DNA of 49,769 bases, taken from the NCBI GenBank assembly GCA_947495975.1, contig CANMBE010000017.1, forward strand, positions 1 through 49,769. Direction: 5' to 3'. The position numbers were made by a program, and so were the translations under genes. The DNA comes from Ignavibacteria bacterium. Its GTDB lineage: Bacteria > Bacteroidota > Ignavibacteria > Kapaibacteriales > Kapaibacteriaceae. Below, one piece after another: positions 17,514 to 27,711 of this stretch (position 1 is the first letter of the stretch; each line of letters opens with the position of its first letter). The notes below the pieces were generated by a model, which ran no database searches, had not been told where the DNA came from, and saw only the letters and a program-made list of their open reading frames with translations.

Positions 17514-18074
17514 ATGAAAAATCAGCGCCTGTTTGACGCAGCCACCATCGCAACAATTGGATTGGTGGCCCTAAGCCGTCTGTTACCGCATTGGCCAAAC
17601 TTTACACCTGTCATGGCAATTGCACTTATGGGCGGTGTTATGTTTTCGGATCGGGTTCGCTCGCTGCTTGTCCCTGTGCTTTCCATGATAATCAGCGACT
17701 TGGCTTTAGGAGTTGTTTTGGGGCAAGAATACGCCCTGCACAGCGCCCAGCCGTGGGTTTATGGCTGCGTGGTTGCCATTGCACTCTTTGGACATGCAGC
17801 ACGCTCATGGAAACCAGTGTCACTGGTTCTAGGCGGCGGATCAATTGCAGCGATTGTGTTCTTCTTAGCAACCAACTTCGCAGTATGGGTAAGCGGATCT
17901 ATGTATCCACATAGTCTTGAAGGACTTATCGCCTGTTATGCCGCTGGTCTGGCTTTTTATCGTGACGGAGGCAACTTCCTCATCAACGGAATTGTCTCAA
18001 CATGGCTCTTTGCATCCGTCATCGCTGTTGCACCGCGCATGTTCACGTGGTTGACGCCTGTAAAGGCGCGATAA
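17514..18074 (+). CDS. DUF6580 family membrane protein
   Basis: A 186-residue integral membrane protein with about five hydrophobic helices. The N-terminal third contains SRLLPHWPNFTPVMAIALMG, the signature segment of the DUF6580 family, members of which look like the substrate-binding (S) units of ECF-type vitamin or metal importers. The substrate is unknown. The ATG at 17514 is preferred to an upstream in-frame ATG at 17493, since the family N-terminus begins just before the first helix. It lies 106 nt after sucC in a gap with no clear terminator, and is convergent with the GH113-like gene (9 nt apart). No riboswitch is apparent upstream. Confidence 0.72.
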   Translation: MKNQRLFDAATIATIGLVALSRLLPHWPNFTPVMAIALMGGVMFSDRVRSLLVPVLSMIISDLALGVVLGQEYALHSAQPWVYGCVVAIALFGHAARSWKPVSLVLGGGSIAAIVFFLATNFAVWVSGSMYPHSLEGLIACYAAGLAFYRDGGNFLINGIVSTWLFASVIAVAPRMFTWLTPVKAR

Positions 18075-18083
18075 TATTCTCAA

Positions 18084-19130
18084 TCACGGTTGTAGATCTC
18101 GATACATCTGCTTCCACGCCGATTTCCCTTGGGGCGAGAATCCATCTCGCCCTTCGTTTTTTTTACGAGGATCGGTAAACATCTTCCACCAAAAGATGCC
18201 ACCGTACCACGGCTTGCCATAGCAAGCATGCGCAAGAGAGGCGTAGGCCTGACGCTGATGTTCGTCATTTACTGGACGAGGACGATGTTCAGGCCATTCC
18301 CATGGCTTTTCATAGGCTCGCTCCACGCTTCTAAAGCCCGCTTCTGTAAGTATAATTTTGAGCTTCGTCTTCGTATGAAGACCTTCAAGGCGTTTTGTAA
18401 ATGGTATCCATCCATTTTGCAGGTCATCTTCGGTTGGATGGTCATCCCTGCTGAGCGTAGGATAGATGTTTACACCCACTACGTCTAAGTAGTCCCAGAA
18501 TGTAATCGACTCAGCCTCATCGAGTCCGTGTGATGCATACGTTAACGCACCCGGGAACACCGCCCGCACTGCGTCAATCAACGATGTCCATTCGTGGGTG
18601 TATGGCGTTAGGTTTGGTAGCTCCAGGCCGACACAGAATAACTCTGCACCACCGATTCGTGCATATGCAGCGCACTGCAGAATCCACGTTGTATAGGATT
18701 GAAACCATGCGTTGCGACTTGTTGAGTCTGCAAATGCGATGTCGCCCGTCCAGCGTTTTTTTGTCCAGAAATCCATAGACCATACGTAAGGCTTCACCAT
18801 GACCTTCATGCCATGATTAATAGCATTGCGTATGCCAGCTGAATAATCTCGTCGAGACCAAGCAGTCCAGCCAATGCTCGTATCAAAGGTGCTATCAATA
18901 AAACCGCATGGCGTGATTGCAACCCACTCAATCCCGGCAGCCTTTAGTGAATCATACAAGCGTCCAGCATCTTCTGATGTATAGTCTGGAAAGTCATCTG
19001 CAACGGTAGCCCCCTTCAATGGATATGTTAAGGGGCTTTTCAGTTGTGAAGGCTTTGGCGTCTCTCCGCGTGTTGAATTTTGTTGACAACCCACAGAGAA
19101 TATCACAATGAAGGTGATCAGGACCATCAT
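18084..19130 (-). CDS. GH113-like glycoside hydrolase lipoprotein
   Basis: A 348-residue TIM-barrel protein resembling glycoside hydrolase family 113 and related GH-like lipoproteins. Residues 1-15 (ending IFSVGC) form a lipoprotein signal, so the protein is anchored in a membrane. Landmarks are GMKVMVKPYVWSMD near ~100-115, GAELFCVGLELPNLT near ~165 (Glu at the usual acid/base strand) and LKIILTEAGFRSVE near ~265 (TEAG, the usual nucleophile strand). Mannan or other beta-glycan cleavage is plausible but not proven. The ATG at 19130 is selected because it begins the lipoprotein signal and follows the upstream gene's stop by 1 nt. A GH113 assignment rests on motif recall only. Confidence 0.68.
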   Translation of the reverse strand: MMVLITFIVIFSVGCQQNSTRGETPKPSQLKSPLTYPLKGATVADDFPDYTSEDAGRLYDSLKAAGIEWVAITPCGFIDSTFDTSIGWTAWSRRDYSAGIRNAINHGMKVMVKPYVWSMDFWTKKRWTGDIAFADSTSRNAWFQSYTTWILQCAAYARIGGAELFCVGLELPNLTPYTHEWTSLIDAVRAVFPGALTYASHGLDEAESITFWDYLDVVGVNIYPTLSRDDHPTEDDLQNGWIPFTKRLEGLHTKTKLKIILTEAGFRSVERAYEKPWEWPEHRPRPVNDEHQRQAYASLAHACYGKPWYGGIFWWKMFTDPRKKNEGRDGFSPQGKSAWKQMYRDLQP

Positions 19131-19131
19131 T

Positions 19132-20136
19132 CTACAAGGTACCAACACCCGTAACAGTTGTGTATTTGATAACATGTTTTTTCTCAGGGTGTTGGCGCTG
19201 ATATTCATAATTCAATGCCATCGCAGCTTCATGAAACCCACACAAAATAAGTTTGAGCTTGTTTGGATATTCGGCAATGTCGCCAACAGCGTAGATTCCT
19301 TCAACACTCGTTTGAAATGTTAGTGGATCAACATTTATTGCACTTTTGTGCAGTGAAAGTCCCCATTCGGCAATTGGACCAAGTTTTGGAGACAGTCCAA
19401 AGAGTGGAATGAAATGGTCTGTTTTCAAACCCTTTGTGGACTCATCATTATGCGTGATTGTCACAGACTGAAGAGCACCTGCTCCATGAAGAGCCGTCAC
19501 TTGTGCATCGGTGATCATGGTGATCCGTCCTGCATCAGCTAATGCTTGAGCCTTGCTTACAGAATCAGGTGCGGCGCGAAACTGTGCGCTTCTGTGAATC
19601 AATGTCACTTCACGTGCAATATCTGCAAGCACAATGGTCCAATCCAATGCCGAGTCTCCCCCACCACCTATAACCACGCTCTTCCCACGATAAAACTCTG
19701 GATCTTTGATGATGTATTCAACACCATGATCTTCGTATGAAACAATGTTGGAGATGGTTGGTTTTCTCGGCTCAAAACAACCTAGACCGCCTGCCAAGAA
19801 GACGGTTTTACCGTTGATAACAGTCCCACGTGATGTTGTAAGTCTGAACGATCCATCGTCGAGTTTTTCAAGTTGTTCCGCGCGCTCTCCAAGTGTGAAA
19901 TCAGGATGAAATGGAGCCCCTTGCTTCAAAAGGTTTTCTATAAGATCACCTGCCATTACTGATGGAAAACCAGGAATGTCGTAGATCGGTTTCTTCGGAT
20001 AAATCTCCGAGCACTGGCCGCCTGGAATAGGCAAATAGTCAACAAGGTGACATTTCCATTTTAGCAATCCTGCTTCGAAAACGGTGAAGAGTCCACATGG
20101 GCCTGCCCCGATTATGATGACATCTGTTTGATACAT
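19132..20136 (-). CDS. ferredoxin--NADP(+) reductase, thioredoxin-reductase type
   Basis: A 334-residue flavoprotein with FAD-binding GAGPCG at residues ~10-15 and an NADPH-binding GGGGDSALD near ~160. The C-terminal FAD motif GIYAVGDIAEYPNKLKLI is at ~290. Thioredoxin reductases carry a redox CXXC between the two domains; here the corresponding region lacks it. That identifies the homodimeric TrxR-like ferredoxin-NADP reductases found in green sulfur bacteria and Bacillus (YumC). It would exchange electrons between ferredoxin and NADP(H) in the cytosol. The gene is followed after 1 nt by the GH113-like lipoprotein gene, and the flippase-like gene lies 52 nt upstream. Confidence 0.9.
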   Translation of the reverse strand: MYQTDVIIIGAGPCGLFTVFEAGLLKWKCHLVDYLPIPGGQCSEIYPKKPIYDIPGFPSVMAGDLIENLLKQGAPFHPDFTLGERAEQLEKLDDGSFRLTTSRGTVINGKTVFLAGGLGCFEPRKPTISNIVSYEDHGVEYIIKDPEFYRGKSVVIGGGGDSALDWTIVLADIAREVTLIHRSAQFRAAPDSVSKAQALADAGRITMITDAQVTALHGAGALQSVTITHNDESTKGLKTDHFIPLFGLSPKLGPIAEWGLSLHKSAINVDPLTFQTSVEGIYAVGDIAEYPNKLKLILCGFHEAAMALNYEYQRQHPEKKHVIKYTTVTGVGTL

Positions 20137-20188
20137 GATCTACACTAAAAAGTAATGTTTGTGTTTAAAACTGTTGAGTTGGCACAAG

Positions 20189-21214
20189 TCAATCTGACGA
20201 CGTACGTATTGCACGCAGCGAGATTCCATTGCGCGACTCGATTATCCAACAAATTGCTCCAACAATCAACGCCACTCCGTAGTTCACCAGCCATGTAAGA
20301 ATGCCAAACGCTAGACCTTCCGTTTGAGTGGCGCCTGCTAGGACAACAAGCGCTACTTGTGCAAATGACTGATATACTCCAAGCGCTCCTGGAGTTGGAG
20401 CAATCGTAACGCCAACTGCAATGATCACAAGAATAATTGAAGCATCCATTAGACTCAATGTATTTGCCGATAAAAATGGCAGAGACATAGCAACCATCCA
20501 TAGCGGAATGATGTACAGCGTCCACAATATCACTGTCTCACTAGCTAATCGCACATAGAGACGAGGCTCCCCTAATGCGCGCATACCTGTGTTGACTGTA
20601 GTAAGAAGTAACTCCAACTTTGCTGCAAACCCAACGTGTATTCTGGCTACTAAACGGCGAGCAGCAACAACACCAAGTGGTGTGAACACTAACAAGGTTA
20701 TAAGCGCCACAATAATTGCCATCGGCAAGGCAAGTCTGAGTGCAACAACGGTGGGAGTAAATCCAGGCAACATCTCTGCGAAACGTGAAGGTGTGATAAA
20801 CATCACCAGACATATTCCAAAAAGTAAGGTCAATACATCAAGCACACGCTCAACCAGCACGCTACTGAGTGAGGTTCCGAGTGGAATATTCTCTCTCCGA
20901 GCAAAAACCCATGGACGTATAAACTCTCCAGATCGTGGCACGATGGTATTTGAGGCGTATCCAATCATCACAGCCTTAAATGCTCTTCCAAGGTGAGTAG
21001 GATGATTCGATGGCAGAAGAAGTGTTTGCCAGCGTCGCGCACGAACGACGTGCGACGCGATAATGATTGGCAACGTAAGGAAGAGCAAATACGGGTTTGA
21101 TTGACGGATGATTTCAACCATAGAATCAAGATTCACCCCCTTCTGCATATACCATAGCGCAAAGATGAGAATGGAAGCACCGAGTAAAACTCGAACTATT
21201 GTTCGGCCTTTCAT
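20189..21214 (-). CDS. lysylphosphatidylglycerol synthase TM region / flippase family protein
   Basis: A 341-residue polytopic protein with about eight transmembrane helices. It matches the UPF0104/AglD-type 'LPG synthase transmembrane region' family. The landmarks are RARRWQTLL near residue ~60, AFKAVMIGYASNTIVPRSGEFIRPW at ~80-105 (the most conserved family segment) and PGALGVYQSFAQ near ~275. Such proteins without a catalytic domain are thought to move lipids or lipid-linked precursors; the substrate here is unknown. The start is ATG 21214, whose A overlaps the uvrA stop (TGATG); a GTG at 21217 is equally possible. Tight linkage suggests coupled translation with uvrA. Confidence 0.8.
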   Translation of the reverse strand: MKGRTIVRVLLGASILIFALWYMQKGVNLDSMVEIIRQSNPYLLFLTLPIIIASHVVRARRWQTLLLPSNHPTHLGRAFKAVMIGYASNTIVPRSGEFIRPWVFARRENIPLGTSLSSVLVERVLDVLTLLFGICLVMFITPSRFAEMLPGFTPTVVALRLALPMAIIVALITLLVFTPLGVVAARRLVARIHVGFAAKLELLLTTVNTGMRALGEPRLYVRLASETVILWTLYIIPLWMVAMSLPFLSANTLSLMDASIILVIIAVGVTIAPTPGALGVYQSFAQVALVVLAGATQTEGLAFGILTWLVNYGVALIVGAICWIIESRNGISLRAIRTSSD

Positions 21215-24069
21215 CACGTTGATTTATTCAACTTTTTTTTCACTGCGACCATACCAGAATCTGCATAGAATTCTGCGAGAGCTCGGCCAGTGTGTGATTC
21301 GTTGTTAGAAGCTACTGACTGTGGTGTGCCTGTTGCCACAACACGACCTCCTCGGTCGCCACCCTCTGGTCCAAGATCTATGATCCAATCTGCAGCTGCC
21401 ATAACGTGCACATTGTGCTCTATGACGATAAGTGTATGTCCGCGATTAACGAGAGAGTCAAAGGCTGCCATCAGTGCGGAAACATCGTGAACATGTAGTC
21501 CAGTTGTAGGTTCATCAAAAACGAACAACATCGAACCACCGTTCTGAGTATCGAGGTGTGATGCAAGTTTTATGCGCTGAGCTTCACCACCACTTAAGTG
21601 CGTGGATGGTTGACCTAATCGGATATAACCCAAACCTACATCTCGCAAAATTGTGAGCTTCTGAACGATGCGCGGATAGGCTTCAAAGTGAACGATTGCC
21701 TCTTCAACTGTCATCCCGAGCACATCAATAATCGACCTACCCTTGTACAGAATATGTTGTGCATCACGCTTGTATCGGGTTCCGTTGCATACTTCACACG
21801 GTAACTCGATATCTGGCAGGAACTGCATTTCAATTGTCACCGTGCCAGCCCCCTCACATACATCGCACCTACCGCCTGCAACATTGAAAGAGAAGTGACC
21901 GGGTTTCCAACCAAGTTGCTTTGCAACCTGAGTAGAAGCGTATACATCGCGAATGTTATCGAACATCTTGGTGTACGTTGCAGGTGTAGACCTACTCGAT
22001 CTGCCAATTGGCGCCTGATCGATCATCTCAATGCCGGTGATGTGTTCCAACCCTTCCATCCGTTCATAGTGCCCTATCTCACCGGAATAGCCCCCTAACA
22101 TTCGTTGAATTCCAGCATAGATCACATCATGTACCAACGAACTTTTACCAGAGCCCGAAACTCCTGTTACCACAGTCATGGTACCTAGTGGAACCGTAAC
22201 ATCATCGCCAATGAGATTGTGATGAATGGGTTTGCGAATGATGAGGGATGAACCAGTACCCTCTCGGTAGGAGGTTTTAACACTGACTCGTTTTCTTTCC
22301 GTAAGATAGTCGGCCGTCAGAGACGTACCACTTTCAATCAAGCCTGCAAGGGTTCCGCTGTAGACCACTTCTCCACCCAGCTCACCGGCTTGTGGGCCTA
22401 TATCAATAACGTGATCAGCAGTGCGAATCACATCTAGATCGTGCTCAACAATTACAACCGTATTACCGAGACCTCTAAGTTTTCGGAGTATGCTCAACAA
22501 GCGGTCTGTATCACGCGGATGCAAACCAATGCTTGGTTCATCAAGGACGTAGAGCGTTCCAACAAGTGCTGAACCTAATGACGTAGCAAGATTGATGCGC
22601 TGTGATTCGCCCCCTGACAATGTATGTGACAATCGATCGAGCGAGAGATAGTCCAGACCGATTTCGCAGAGTAAGTGAAGCCTTCTGCGAATTTCTATCA
22701 GTATTTGCCCAACAATCTTTTCTTCATGAGGTGTTAGAATGAGTGTATCAAAATGATCACGTGCATCACGAAGAGTGAGCGAAACAATGTGCGGAATGTT
22801 CTTACCATGAACAAAGGCCTGACGAGCAGCGGTACGGATTCGAGAGCCTTGACATTTCACACACGTTGTGTATCCGCGATATCGGCTAAGCATTACACGG
22901 AAGTGCGTCTTATAGGATTTATCTTCAAGCATCCGAAAGAATCCATCAACACCTATGTATTTCCCAAATCCTGCAAATACAACAGCAATCTGTTCTGCTG
23001 TTAGTGCATGAAACGGAACATCCAGAGGGATATCCTCAAGGGGCGCCTCCGAGATTAACACTTTGAGATGTGCACCAAACGTTTCTCCGCGAAACGGATG
23101 CAGTGCGCCACGTCGGAGACTTAGACTCTTGTCGGGAATGACAAGGTTCAGGTCAACGCCTACGCTTCTACCGAACCCTTGGCACGTTGGACATGCACCG
23201 AATGGACTATTGAAAGAGAAGAGCCGTGGCTCAGGCTCGATGTACAGCGTCTTTGTACGATTACTCTCAAAGAGCGAAGAAAAATGCATGTCGCGTCCAT
23301 CACCAAGATTGCGGACGAGCACTCTTCCACTGCCATTATCGAATGCCTGTTCAACAGAATCTGTAATGCGTGTGATAGTCTCGCTGTCACTATTGACTAC
23401 GATTCGATCTACAAGTACATAGACCGGCGTTTCATCTGCTGGTAGCTCAGTAAGATTTGCTACTTCAATGAGCTCTGTAGAGGCGCCGATCACCACTCTT
23501 GTAAAACCCTTTGCAGATAGTCCTTCTCTTACTATCTCTACAATGGCATGCTCCGAAGGTAGTTCGTACATGATGTAAAGCCGAGAACCTTCAGGGCAAG
23601 AAAGAATTTCAGCAGCTACTGACTGTGGGTTGTCTTTCTTTACAATCTCGCCTGAGTCCTTGTCTATGACTATGCCAATTCTTCCATAAAGCAAACGGAG
23701 ATGGTCATAAATTTCTGTTGTGGTTCCAACGGTTGATCGTGGGTTTTTTGCAAATGCTTGCTGTTCAATTGCAACTGCTGGCGGCAGTCCACTAATGCTA
23801 TCCACATCAGGTTTGTTCATTCTGTCCAGGAACTGTCTGGCATAAGCGCTCAGGGATTCAACAAACCGGCGTTGACCCTCTGCATAAAGCGTATCAAAAG
23901 CCAAAGACGATTTCCCTGAGCCAGAAAGCCCCGTAATGACCGTAAGTGCATTGCGAGGTATATCAACGTCGATATTCTTGAGATTATTTACCCTAGCACC
24001 GCGAATCGCGATAACACGTTTCGGTTTAGGGGCTGGTGCGGGGAGTGCTGAGGACGGTTCCAGGGACAA
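21214..24069 (-). CDS. uvrA: excinuclease ABC subunit A
   Basis: A 951-residue ABC-type ATPase that finds DNA damage for nucleotide excision repair and loads UvrB. It has two nucleotide-binding domains: Walker A GLSGSGKS near residue ~47 and GVSGSGKS near ~636, with signatures LSGGESQR (~485) and LSGGEAQR (~823). Cys pairs of the zinc modules are visible, CPTCQGFG and CVKCQG in the first half and CDVCEGAG with CEVCNGTR in the second. The length is normal. The N-terminal ~17 residues are a Pro/Ala-rich extension before [14 protein letters not shown]. Mfd, which hands lesions to UvrA, is in this window. The gene is divergent from rpmB across 154 nt, where I see no clear LexA-type box. Confidence 0.97.
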   Translation of the reverse strand: MSLEPSSALPAPAPKPKRVIAIRGARVNNLKNIDVDIPRNALTVITGLSGSGKSSLAFDTLYAEGQRRFVESLSAYARQFLDRMNKPDVDSISGLPPAVAIEQQAFAKNPRSTVGTTTEIYDHLRLLYGRIGIVIDKDSGEIVKKDNPQSVAAEILSCPEGSRLYIMYELPSEHAIVEIVREGLSAKGFTRVVIGASTELIEVANLTELPADETPVYVLVDRIVVNSDSETITRITDSVEQAFDNGSGRVLVRNLGDGRDMHFSSLFESNRTKTLYIEPEPRLFSFNSPFGACPTCQGFGRSVGVDLNLVIPDKSLSLRRGALHPFRGETFGAHLKVLISEAPLEDIPLDVPFHALTAEQIAVVFAGFGKYIGVDGFFRMLEDKSYKTHFRVMLSRYRGYTTCVKCQGSRIRTAARQAFVHGKNIPHIVSLTLRDARDHFDTLILTPHEEKIVGQILIEIRRRLHLLCEIGLDYLSLDRLSHTLSGGESQRINLATSLGSALVGTLYVLDEPSIGLHPRDTDRLLSILRKLRGLGNTVVIVEHDLDVIRTADHVIDIGPQAGELGGEVVYSGTLAGLIESGTSLTADYLTERKRVSVKTSYREGTGSSLIIRKPIHHNLIGDDVTVPLGTMTVVTGVSGSGKSSLVHDVIYAGIQRMLGGYSGEIGHYERMEGLEHITGIEMIDQAPIGRSSRSTPATYTKMFDNIRDVYASTQVAKQLGWKPGHFSFNVAGGRCDVCEGAGTVTIEMQFLPDIELPCEVCNGTRYKRDAQHILYKGRSIIDVLGMTVEEAIVHFEAYPRIVQKLTILRDVGLGYIRLGQPSTHLSGGEAQRIKLASHLDTQNGGSMLFVFDEPTTGLHVHDVSALMAAFDSLVNRGHTLIVIEHNVHVMAAADWIIDLGPEGGDRGGRVVATGTPQSVASNNESHTGRALAEFYADSGMVAVKKKLNKST

Positions 24070-24223
24070 AAGGGACTTTACAATGTCTGGCGATGAGGAT
24101 TATCAGCAAAAATAGCTTGAAATCACATCTTAAGATATTGATGGCACGGGACTTGCTTTACATACCACACATTCCGTAGTTTAGTGGTCTGTACTAAAAT
24201 GAACCCCAATCTGGAGTTAAATC

Positions 24224-24445
24224 ATGGCCCGTCGCTGTGAACTGACTGGTGTAGGTCCGATGTCCGGTAACAATGTTTCGCACGCGAACAATAAGACCCG
24301 TCGTCGCTTCCTTCCTAATATTCAAAAGAAGCGTATCTGGGTGCCTGAAGAAGGTCGCTGGGTTACGGTGAAGGTAACTGCACGAGCAATCAAAACGCTC
24401 GATAAGATCGGTTATCTTGCTATGGCAAAACGCGCTGCAAAGTAA
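24224..24445 (+). CDS. rpmB: 50S ribosomal protein L28
   Basis: A 73-residue bL28. The sequence opens [20 protein letters not shown] and contains [14 protein letters not shown] and an [11 protein letters not shown] segment, all standard for L28 of the Bacteroidota type. It binds 23S rRNA near the exit region of the large subunit. It is divergent from uvrA with a 154-nt gap that should contain its promoter. The downstream TPR gene follows after about 50 nt. In many genomes rpmG (L33) follows rpmB; here it does not. Confidence 0.97.
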   Translation: MARRCELTGVGPMSGNNVSHANNKTRRRFLPNIQKKRIWVPEEGRWVTVKVTARAIKTLDKIGYLAMAKRAAK

Positions 24446-24495
24446 GGTTGCCTGCAGAAGCCATTAAACCACCACTTTGTTCGTCCCATACGCTG

Positions 24496-26100
24496 ATGAA
24501 CACTCTGGCATTACGGTCGCGACTACTTGCCGCCTTATTACTCCCCACGATACTTATGGGATCACTGGGGAGCATTTCTTGCAGTGCACAACAGGATGAT
24601 GCTGCGCTCCGCAGCCGGAAAGCGCGGGAATATTTCATTAATGGCACAACCTTGCAGATACAAGGTAATCGCCATGCAGAGGCAATCCTCGAATTTCAGC
24701 AGGCACTGAGGTCTGATACCTCATCGGTCACACTTGCAGCAATCGCGCGAAGTTACCTTGAGCTTCGCAAGCTTGATATGGCAAGTGAGTATGCAGAGTT
24801 GGCAATACAGCGCGATTCTAATTCGCGCGACACCTGGGAGCTAATCGCAGAAATCGAGGTTCTTAGGGGGCAATACGATGAAGGCATTGCTGCATACGAA
24901 CGGATACTAGAGCTCAATCCTACCCGCAGACAGCTCTATACGTTAGGCAGGCTGTACGAGCCCCGCAATGCGGCAAGAGCCATTGAAGTATTCGAGCGGC
25001 TTTGTGAAAAAGAACCAGATGAAACCGTGTTACTCCGGTTGGCTGATTTATATGAACGCAAGCGTGACATCAAGGGAGTTTTACGTTCTCTTGAACGTGC
25101 TAGGTTCATTGATCCAATAGATCCACAGATTGCCTCTCGCACTGCGGAGATTTATGTGCACGAAGGTATGTTCCCTGAGCTACGCGTATTGCTTTCGATG
25201 TGGCGAGGCCGAGATCTCGATCTTGATCGTAGCGCTCGAGTATGGGGAGTAGCACTTTCGAGTATCCTTGAAGACACCTTGGTTACCGGGATGTATCAGG
25301 AAGACATCATAATTATTCTTGACGAAGCGAAAGAGTATTTTCCGCAAGTATGGCCAGTGATGGCTCTTGGTGGAACGCTAAGCATGCTACTTCGAGACAC
25401 CATAAGGGCTGCAGTCTTTTTTGATCTGACGATCAAAAGTCCAGGAACTCGACCAGAAAGCTATCTCGAGATTTCGCGCATCTACCTTGTTAATGACTAT
25501 CCCCTCTATGCAGAAAAGTATTTGCTGTTGGGTAGACGACGTTATGAAAAAGATCCGCGATTCCTTTTTCTTCTTGGCAGCGCTTCCTATGATTTAGGTA
25601 GGGATAATCAAGCTCTCTCCTATTACAAGCAAACTTTGGAGTTGGACTCCACAATAGTTGATGCCTGGGTGCAGCTGGGTCTGCTCTATGATCAACATGG
25701 TGCATTGGACAGTTCAGACCATGCCTATGAGCGGGCTCTCAATATTGATATAGACCACGCTTTAGCAAATAACAACTATGGATACTCCCTTGCAGGTAGG
25801 GGGCTTAACCTAGATCGCGCTCGATTAATGTCATGGAAAGCAGTACAAGCAGAACCAATGAATGCCGCGTATCTTGATACGTATGCATGGATACTTTTTC
25901 AGTCAGAAGAACTCGAAAAAGCTAAATCGTTCATTGAGCGTGCAATTACCAATGGTGGCAATGCAACACATTATGAACATTATGGTGACATTCTAGAAGC
26001 GCTTGGCGATATTGATGGGGCTATTCGTGCGTGGCAAAACAGCTTGCTGCGAGATGCACTACGATCACCAACACAATCAAAGATTAATAAATACCGATAA
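24496..26100 (+). CDS. exported tetratricopeptide-repeat protein
   Basis: A 534-residue protein. The first ~26 residues are a signal sequence ending near GSISCSAQ; the Cys makes a lipoprotein possible, but the lipobox is poor. The rest is helical TPR solenoid from about residue 35 to the end. Typical unit cores are visible, such as AILEFQQAL, AIARSYLELRKLDMASEYAELA, YERILELNPTRRQLY, ALSYYKQTLELD and ALANNNYGYSLAGRG near the C-terminus. TPRs mediate protein-protein contacts; family members in this phylum often act in envelope assembly, but no partner can be named. ATG 24496 is selected over a start at 24448 because it starts directly on the signal sequence. It heads a forward run of five genes. 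Confidence 0.8.
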   Translation: MNTLALRSRLLAALLLPTILMGSLGSISCSAQQDDAALRSRKAREYFINGTTLQIQGNRHAEAILEFQQALRSDTSSVTLAAIARSYLELRKLDMASEYAELAIQRDSNSRDTWELIAEIEVLRGQYDEGIAAYERILELNPTRRQLYTLGRLYEPRNAARAIEVFERLCEKEPDETVLLRLADLYERKRDIKGVLRSLERARFIDPIDPQIASRTAEIYVHEGMFPELRVLLSMWRGRDLDLDRSARVWGVALSSILEDTLVTGMYQEDIIIILDEAKEYFPQVWPVMALGGTLSMLLRDTIRAAVFFDLTIKSPGTRPESYLEISRIYLVNDYPLYAEKYLLLGRRRYEKDPRFLFLLGSASYDLGRDNQALSYYKQTLELDSTIVDAWVQLGLLYDQHGALDSSDHAYERALNIDIDHALANNNYGYSLAGRGLNLDRARLMSWKAVQAEPMNAAYLDTYAWILFQSEELEKAKSFIERAITNGGNATHYEHYGDILEALGDIDGAIRAWQNSLLRDALRSPTQSKINKYR

Positions 26101-26118
26101 CTTTCTGGTGCCGTACAA

Positions 26119-26316
26119 ATGAAAATGCCTACTAGTACCGACCCGAATGACTATGAGATACTCATACGCCGCCGTGGTGAATCAGACTATGCGTCGTATT
26201 GCACTCAATTAGCCCACATGATTAAGGGGCAAGCACACGAGGAAGTTGAAGATGCAATGAAGGAGTTCGTAATGAACTACATCGCGTCTGTAAAACAGAC
26301 CACCACGCAGGATTAA
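26119..26316 (+). CDS. small conserved-looking hypothetical protein
   Basis: A 65-residue soluble protein, acidic in the centre, with no signal peptide or membrane helix. Its sequence (DYEILIRRRGESDYASYCTQ, then HEEVEDAMKEFV) suggests an N-terminal beta strand followed by two helices. Small proteins of similar shape are common in Bacteroidota, but I cannot name a family. It lies 18 nt after the TPR gene and 7 nt before the next membrane-protein gene, so it is almost certainly co-transcribed. The spacing supports a real gene. Confidence 0.65.
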   Translation: MKMPTSTDPNDYEILIRRRGESDYASYCTQLAHMIKGQAHEEVEDAMKEFVMNYIASVKQTTTQD

Positions 26317-26323
26317 CCCGCGA

Positions 26324-26842
26324 ATGATTGAGTCCCCTACCACAGGTATGGGTAGGTATTTGGCGGCTCTTCGTTGGGAGTCTCGTCTCGTTGTTACACT
26401 TCTCGTCGCTACACCTGTAGCATACGTCGTGGCGTTACGAGATGGCCACAAAACTGTGTTGCTCACTACCATCTTGGTAGCCCTGATTGGTACTCTATTG
26501 GCCTATGGCCTTCGACGTACCCTTCGTAAAGACTATCTCCATATCGGTGGTGTATGGCTTGTCTTGGGAATCTTGCCTCCGTTCTGTTTCGGTGCAATTA
26601 TTTTCGGAATGGTACAAACATGGATGCAGCGCGTGGGCTTTGGGATGAAAATGCGAATAGGTGTTGTGACGACTCTTGCCACACTTCTCTCTGCAATGAT
26701 GATTTCAGATAGCACTGCGCTCATTGCTGTCTTTCTATTAGTCAACTTCGTGTCAGCTCTTGTGCGTGAACGAGCCGAACAAAATTGGTATCTCGTTCCG
26801 TGCAGTGTTCTCATACTCGTCATGATGGCGTTTTCGTGGTGA
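26324..26842 (+). CDS. polytopic membrane protein
   Basis: A 172-residue hypothetical membrane protein with about five hydrophobic helices (near residues 20-40, 44-62, 75-98, 110-130 and 133-170), separated by short basic loops such as YGLRRTLRKDY. No catalytic motif was seen. Its stop codon overlaps the GTG start of the following CPBP protease gene (GTGA at 26839-26842), so the two are probably translated together and may act together in the inner membrane. The resemblance to accessory membrane genes next to CPBP proteases is only positional. Confidence 0.7.
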   Translation: MIESPTTGMGRYLAALRWESRLVVTLLVATPVAYVVALRDGHKTVLLTTILVALIGTLLAYGLRRTLRKDYLHIGGVWLVLGILPPFCFGAIIFGMVQTWMQRVGFGMKMRIGVVTTLATLLSAMMISDSTALIAVFLLVNFVSALVRERAEQNWYLVPCSVLILVMMAFSW

Positions 26843-27684
26843 GATCTGCGCTGAATATCTGGTGGGTACGCATTTGCATCATGCTTGCAACCTTTGCTCT
26901 TTCTATGATAGGCATTGATGATCTTGACATTTATTCTCACGTAGCTCTACCTGTGCAGGAAATTGCTTACGGAATATGTCTTGTGGCCATGATCACAATG
27001 GAAGCTCAACGACCTTTTGGAAGTGTGATGGCTTCAGGCATTATGCCTACATCTCGTAGTCCATTACTTCTACTGATTGGCATGTGCTGGGCTTTTGTGT
27101 CAGTAATGGTCATTTATTTTTTTGCTAAATCGTTAGGTGGAACCTTTACGGCACTTCCACTGTCCATCGAGGTCTCAACAATTTTTGCAGTTATCATTTT
27201 TGCAGTCGGTGAAGAGGTGTTGTTTCGAGGTACGATTTTCCGTGCATTGGAAGAAAGATTTGGATCGACTGCAGCAGTGCTTGTAACGAGTGTTCCCTTC
27301 GCACTTGTTCATATCTATAATCCCGGCTCCTCGTTAACGAGTGCTATCAACGTATTTTTAGCCGGAGCAGCGCTTGGTATTTCTGTTGCAGTTACTCGCT
27401 CGTTGTGGATGGCAATTGGATTCCATGTTCTTTGGAATGTTGGGGTTGCGCTGGTGTTCGGAATTGTTAGCGGAATGGATCTTCCGCTCAACTTCACCTC
27501 ACTAGACACAGCTGCCATAGCTCAATCCACACGGTGGCTCGTGGAGGGTCCATTCGGTGTTGAGGACGGACTTGTTACGTCGATACTATTGGTTGTTTCC
27601 ATGATTATGATGACGAAACTCGATACGTTCGATCCCTATGTACAAGCAGCACGCAATCGTCAACGCTACTTTATCCCTTCCTAG
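26839..27684 (+). CDS. CPBP family intramembrane metalloprotease
   Basis: A 281-residue membrane protein of the CPBP/ABI (Rce1-like) family. The three conserved motifs are present: EEVLFRG (EExxxR), FALVHI (FxxxH) and HVLWN (HxxxN), each on a hydrophobic helix, with about eight helices in total. Family members are glutamate-type intramembrane proteases or CAAX-like peptidases; substrates in this phylum are mostly unknown. I prefer the GTG start at 26839, overlapping the upstream stop (GTGA), over the ATG at 26785, which would add 18 polar residues inside the upstream gene. The next gene begins after 27 nt. Confidence 0.85.
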   Translation: MRSALNIWWVRICIMLATFALSMIGIDDLDIYSHVALPVQEIAYGICLVAMITMEAQRPFGSVMASGIMPTSRSPLLLLIGMCWAFVSVMVIYFFAKSLGGTFTALPLSIEVSTIFAVIIFAVGEEVLFRGTIFRALEERFGSTAAVLVTSVPFALVHIYNPGSSLTSAINVFLAGAALGISVAVTRSLWMAIGFHVLWNVGVALVFGIVSGMDLPLNFTSLDTAAIAQSTRWLVEGPFGVEDGLVTSILLVVSMIMMTKLDTFDPYVQAARNRQRYFIPS

Positions 27685-27711
27685 ATGTTTTCAAATATTG
27701 GTCAACGCAGT

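Noticed and set aside
19008-19037. Hairpin between AGCCCCCTT and AAGGGGCT
   Set aside because: It lies inside the GH113-like coding region and arises from two copies of the dispersed octamer facing each other; there is no T-tract, so it is not a terminator.
24070-24223. Possible SOS box or riboswitch between uvrA and rpmB
   Set aside because: I found no convincing LexA palindrome and no conserved L28-type leader structure by eye.
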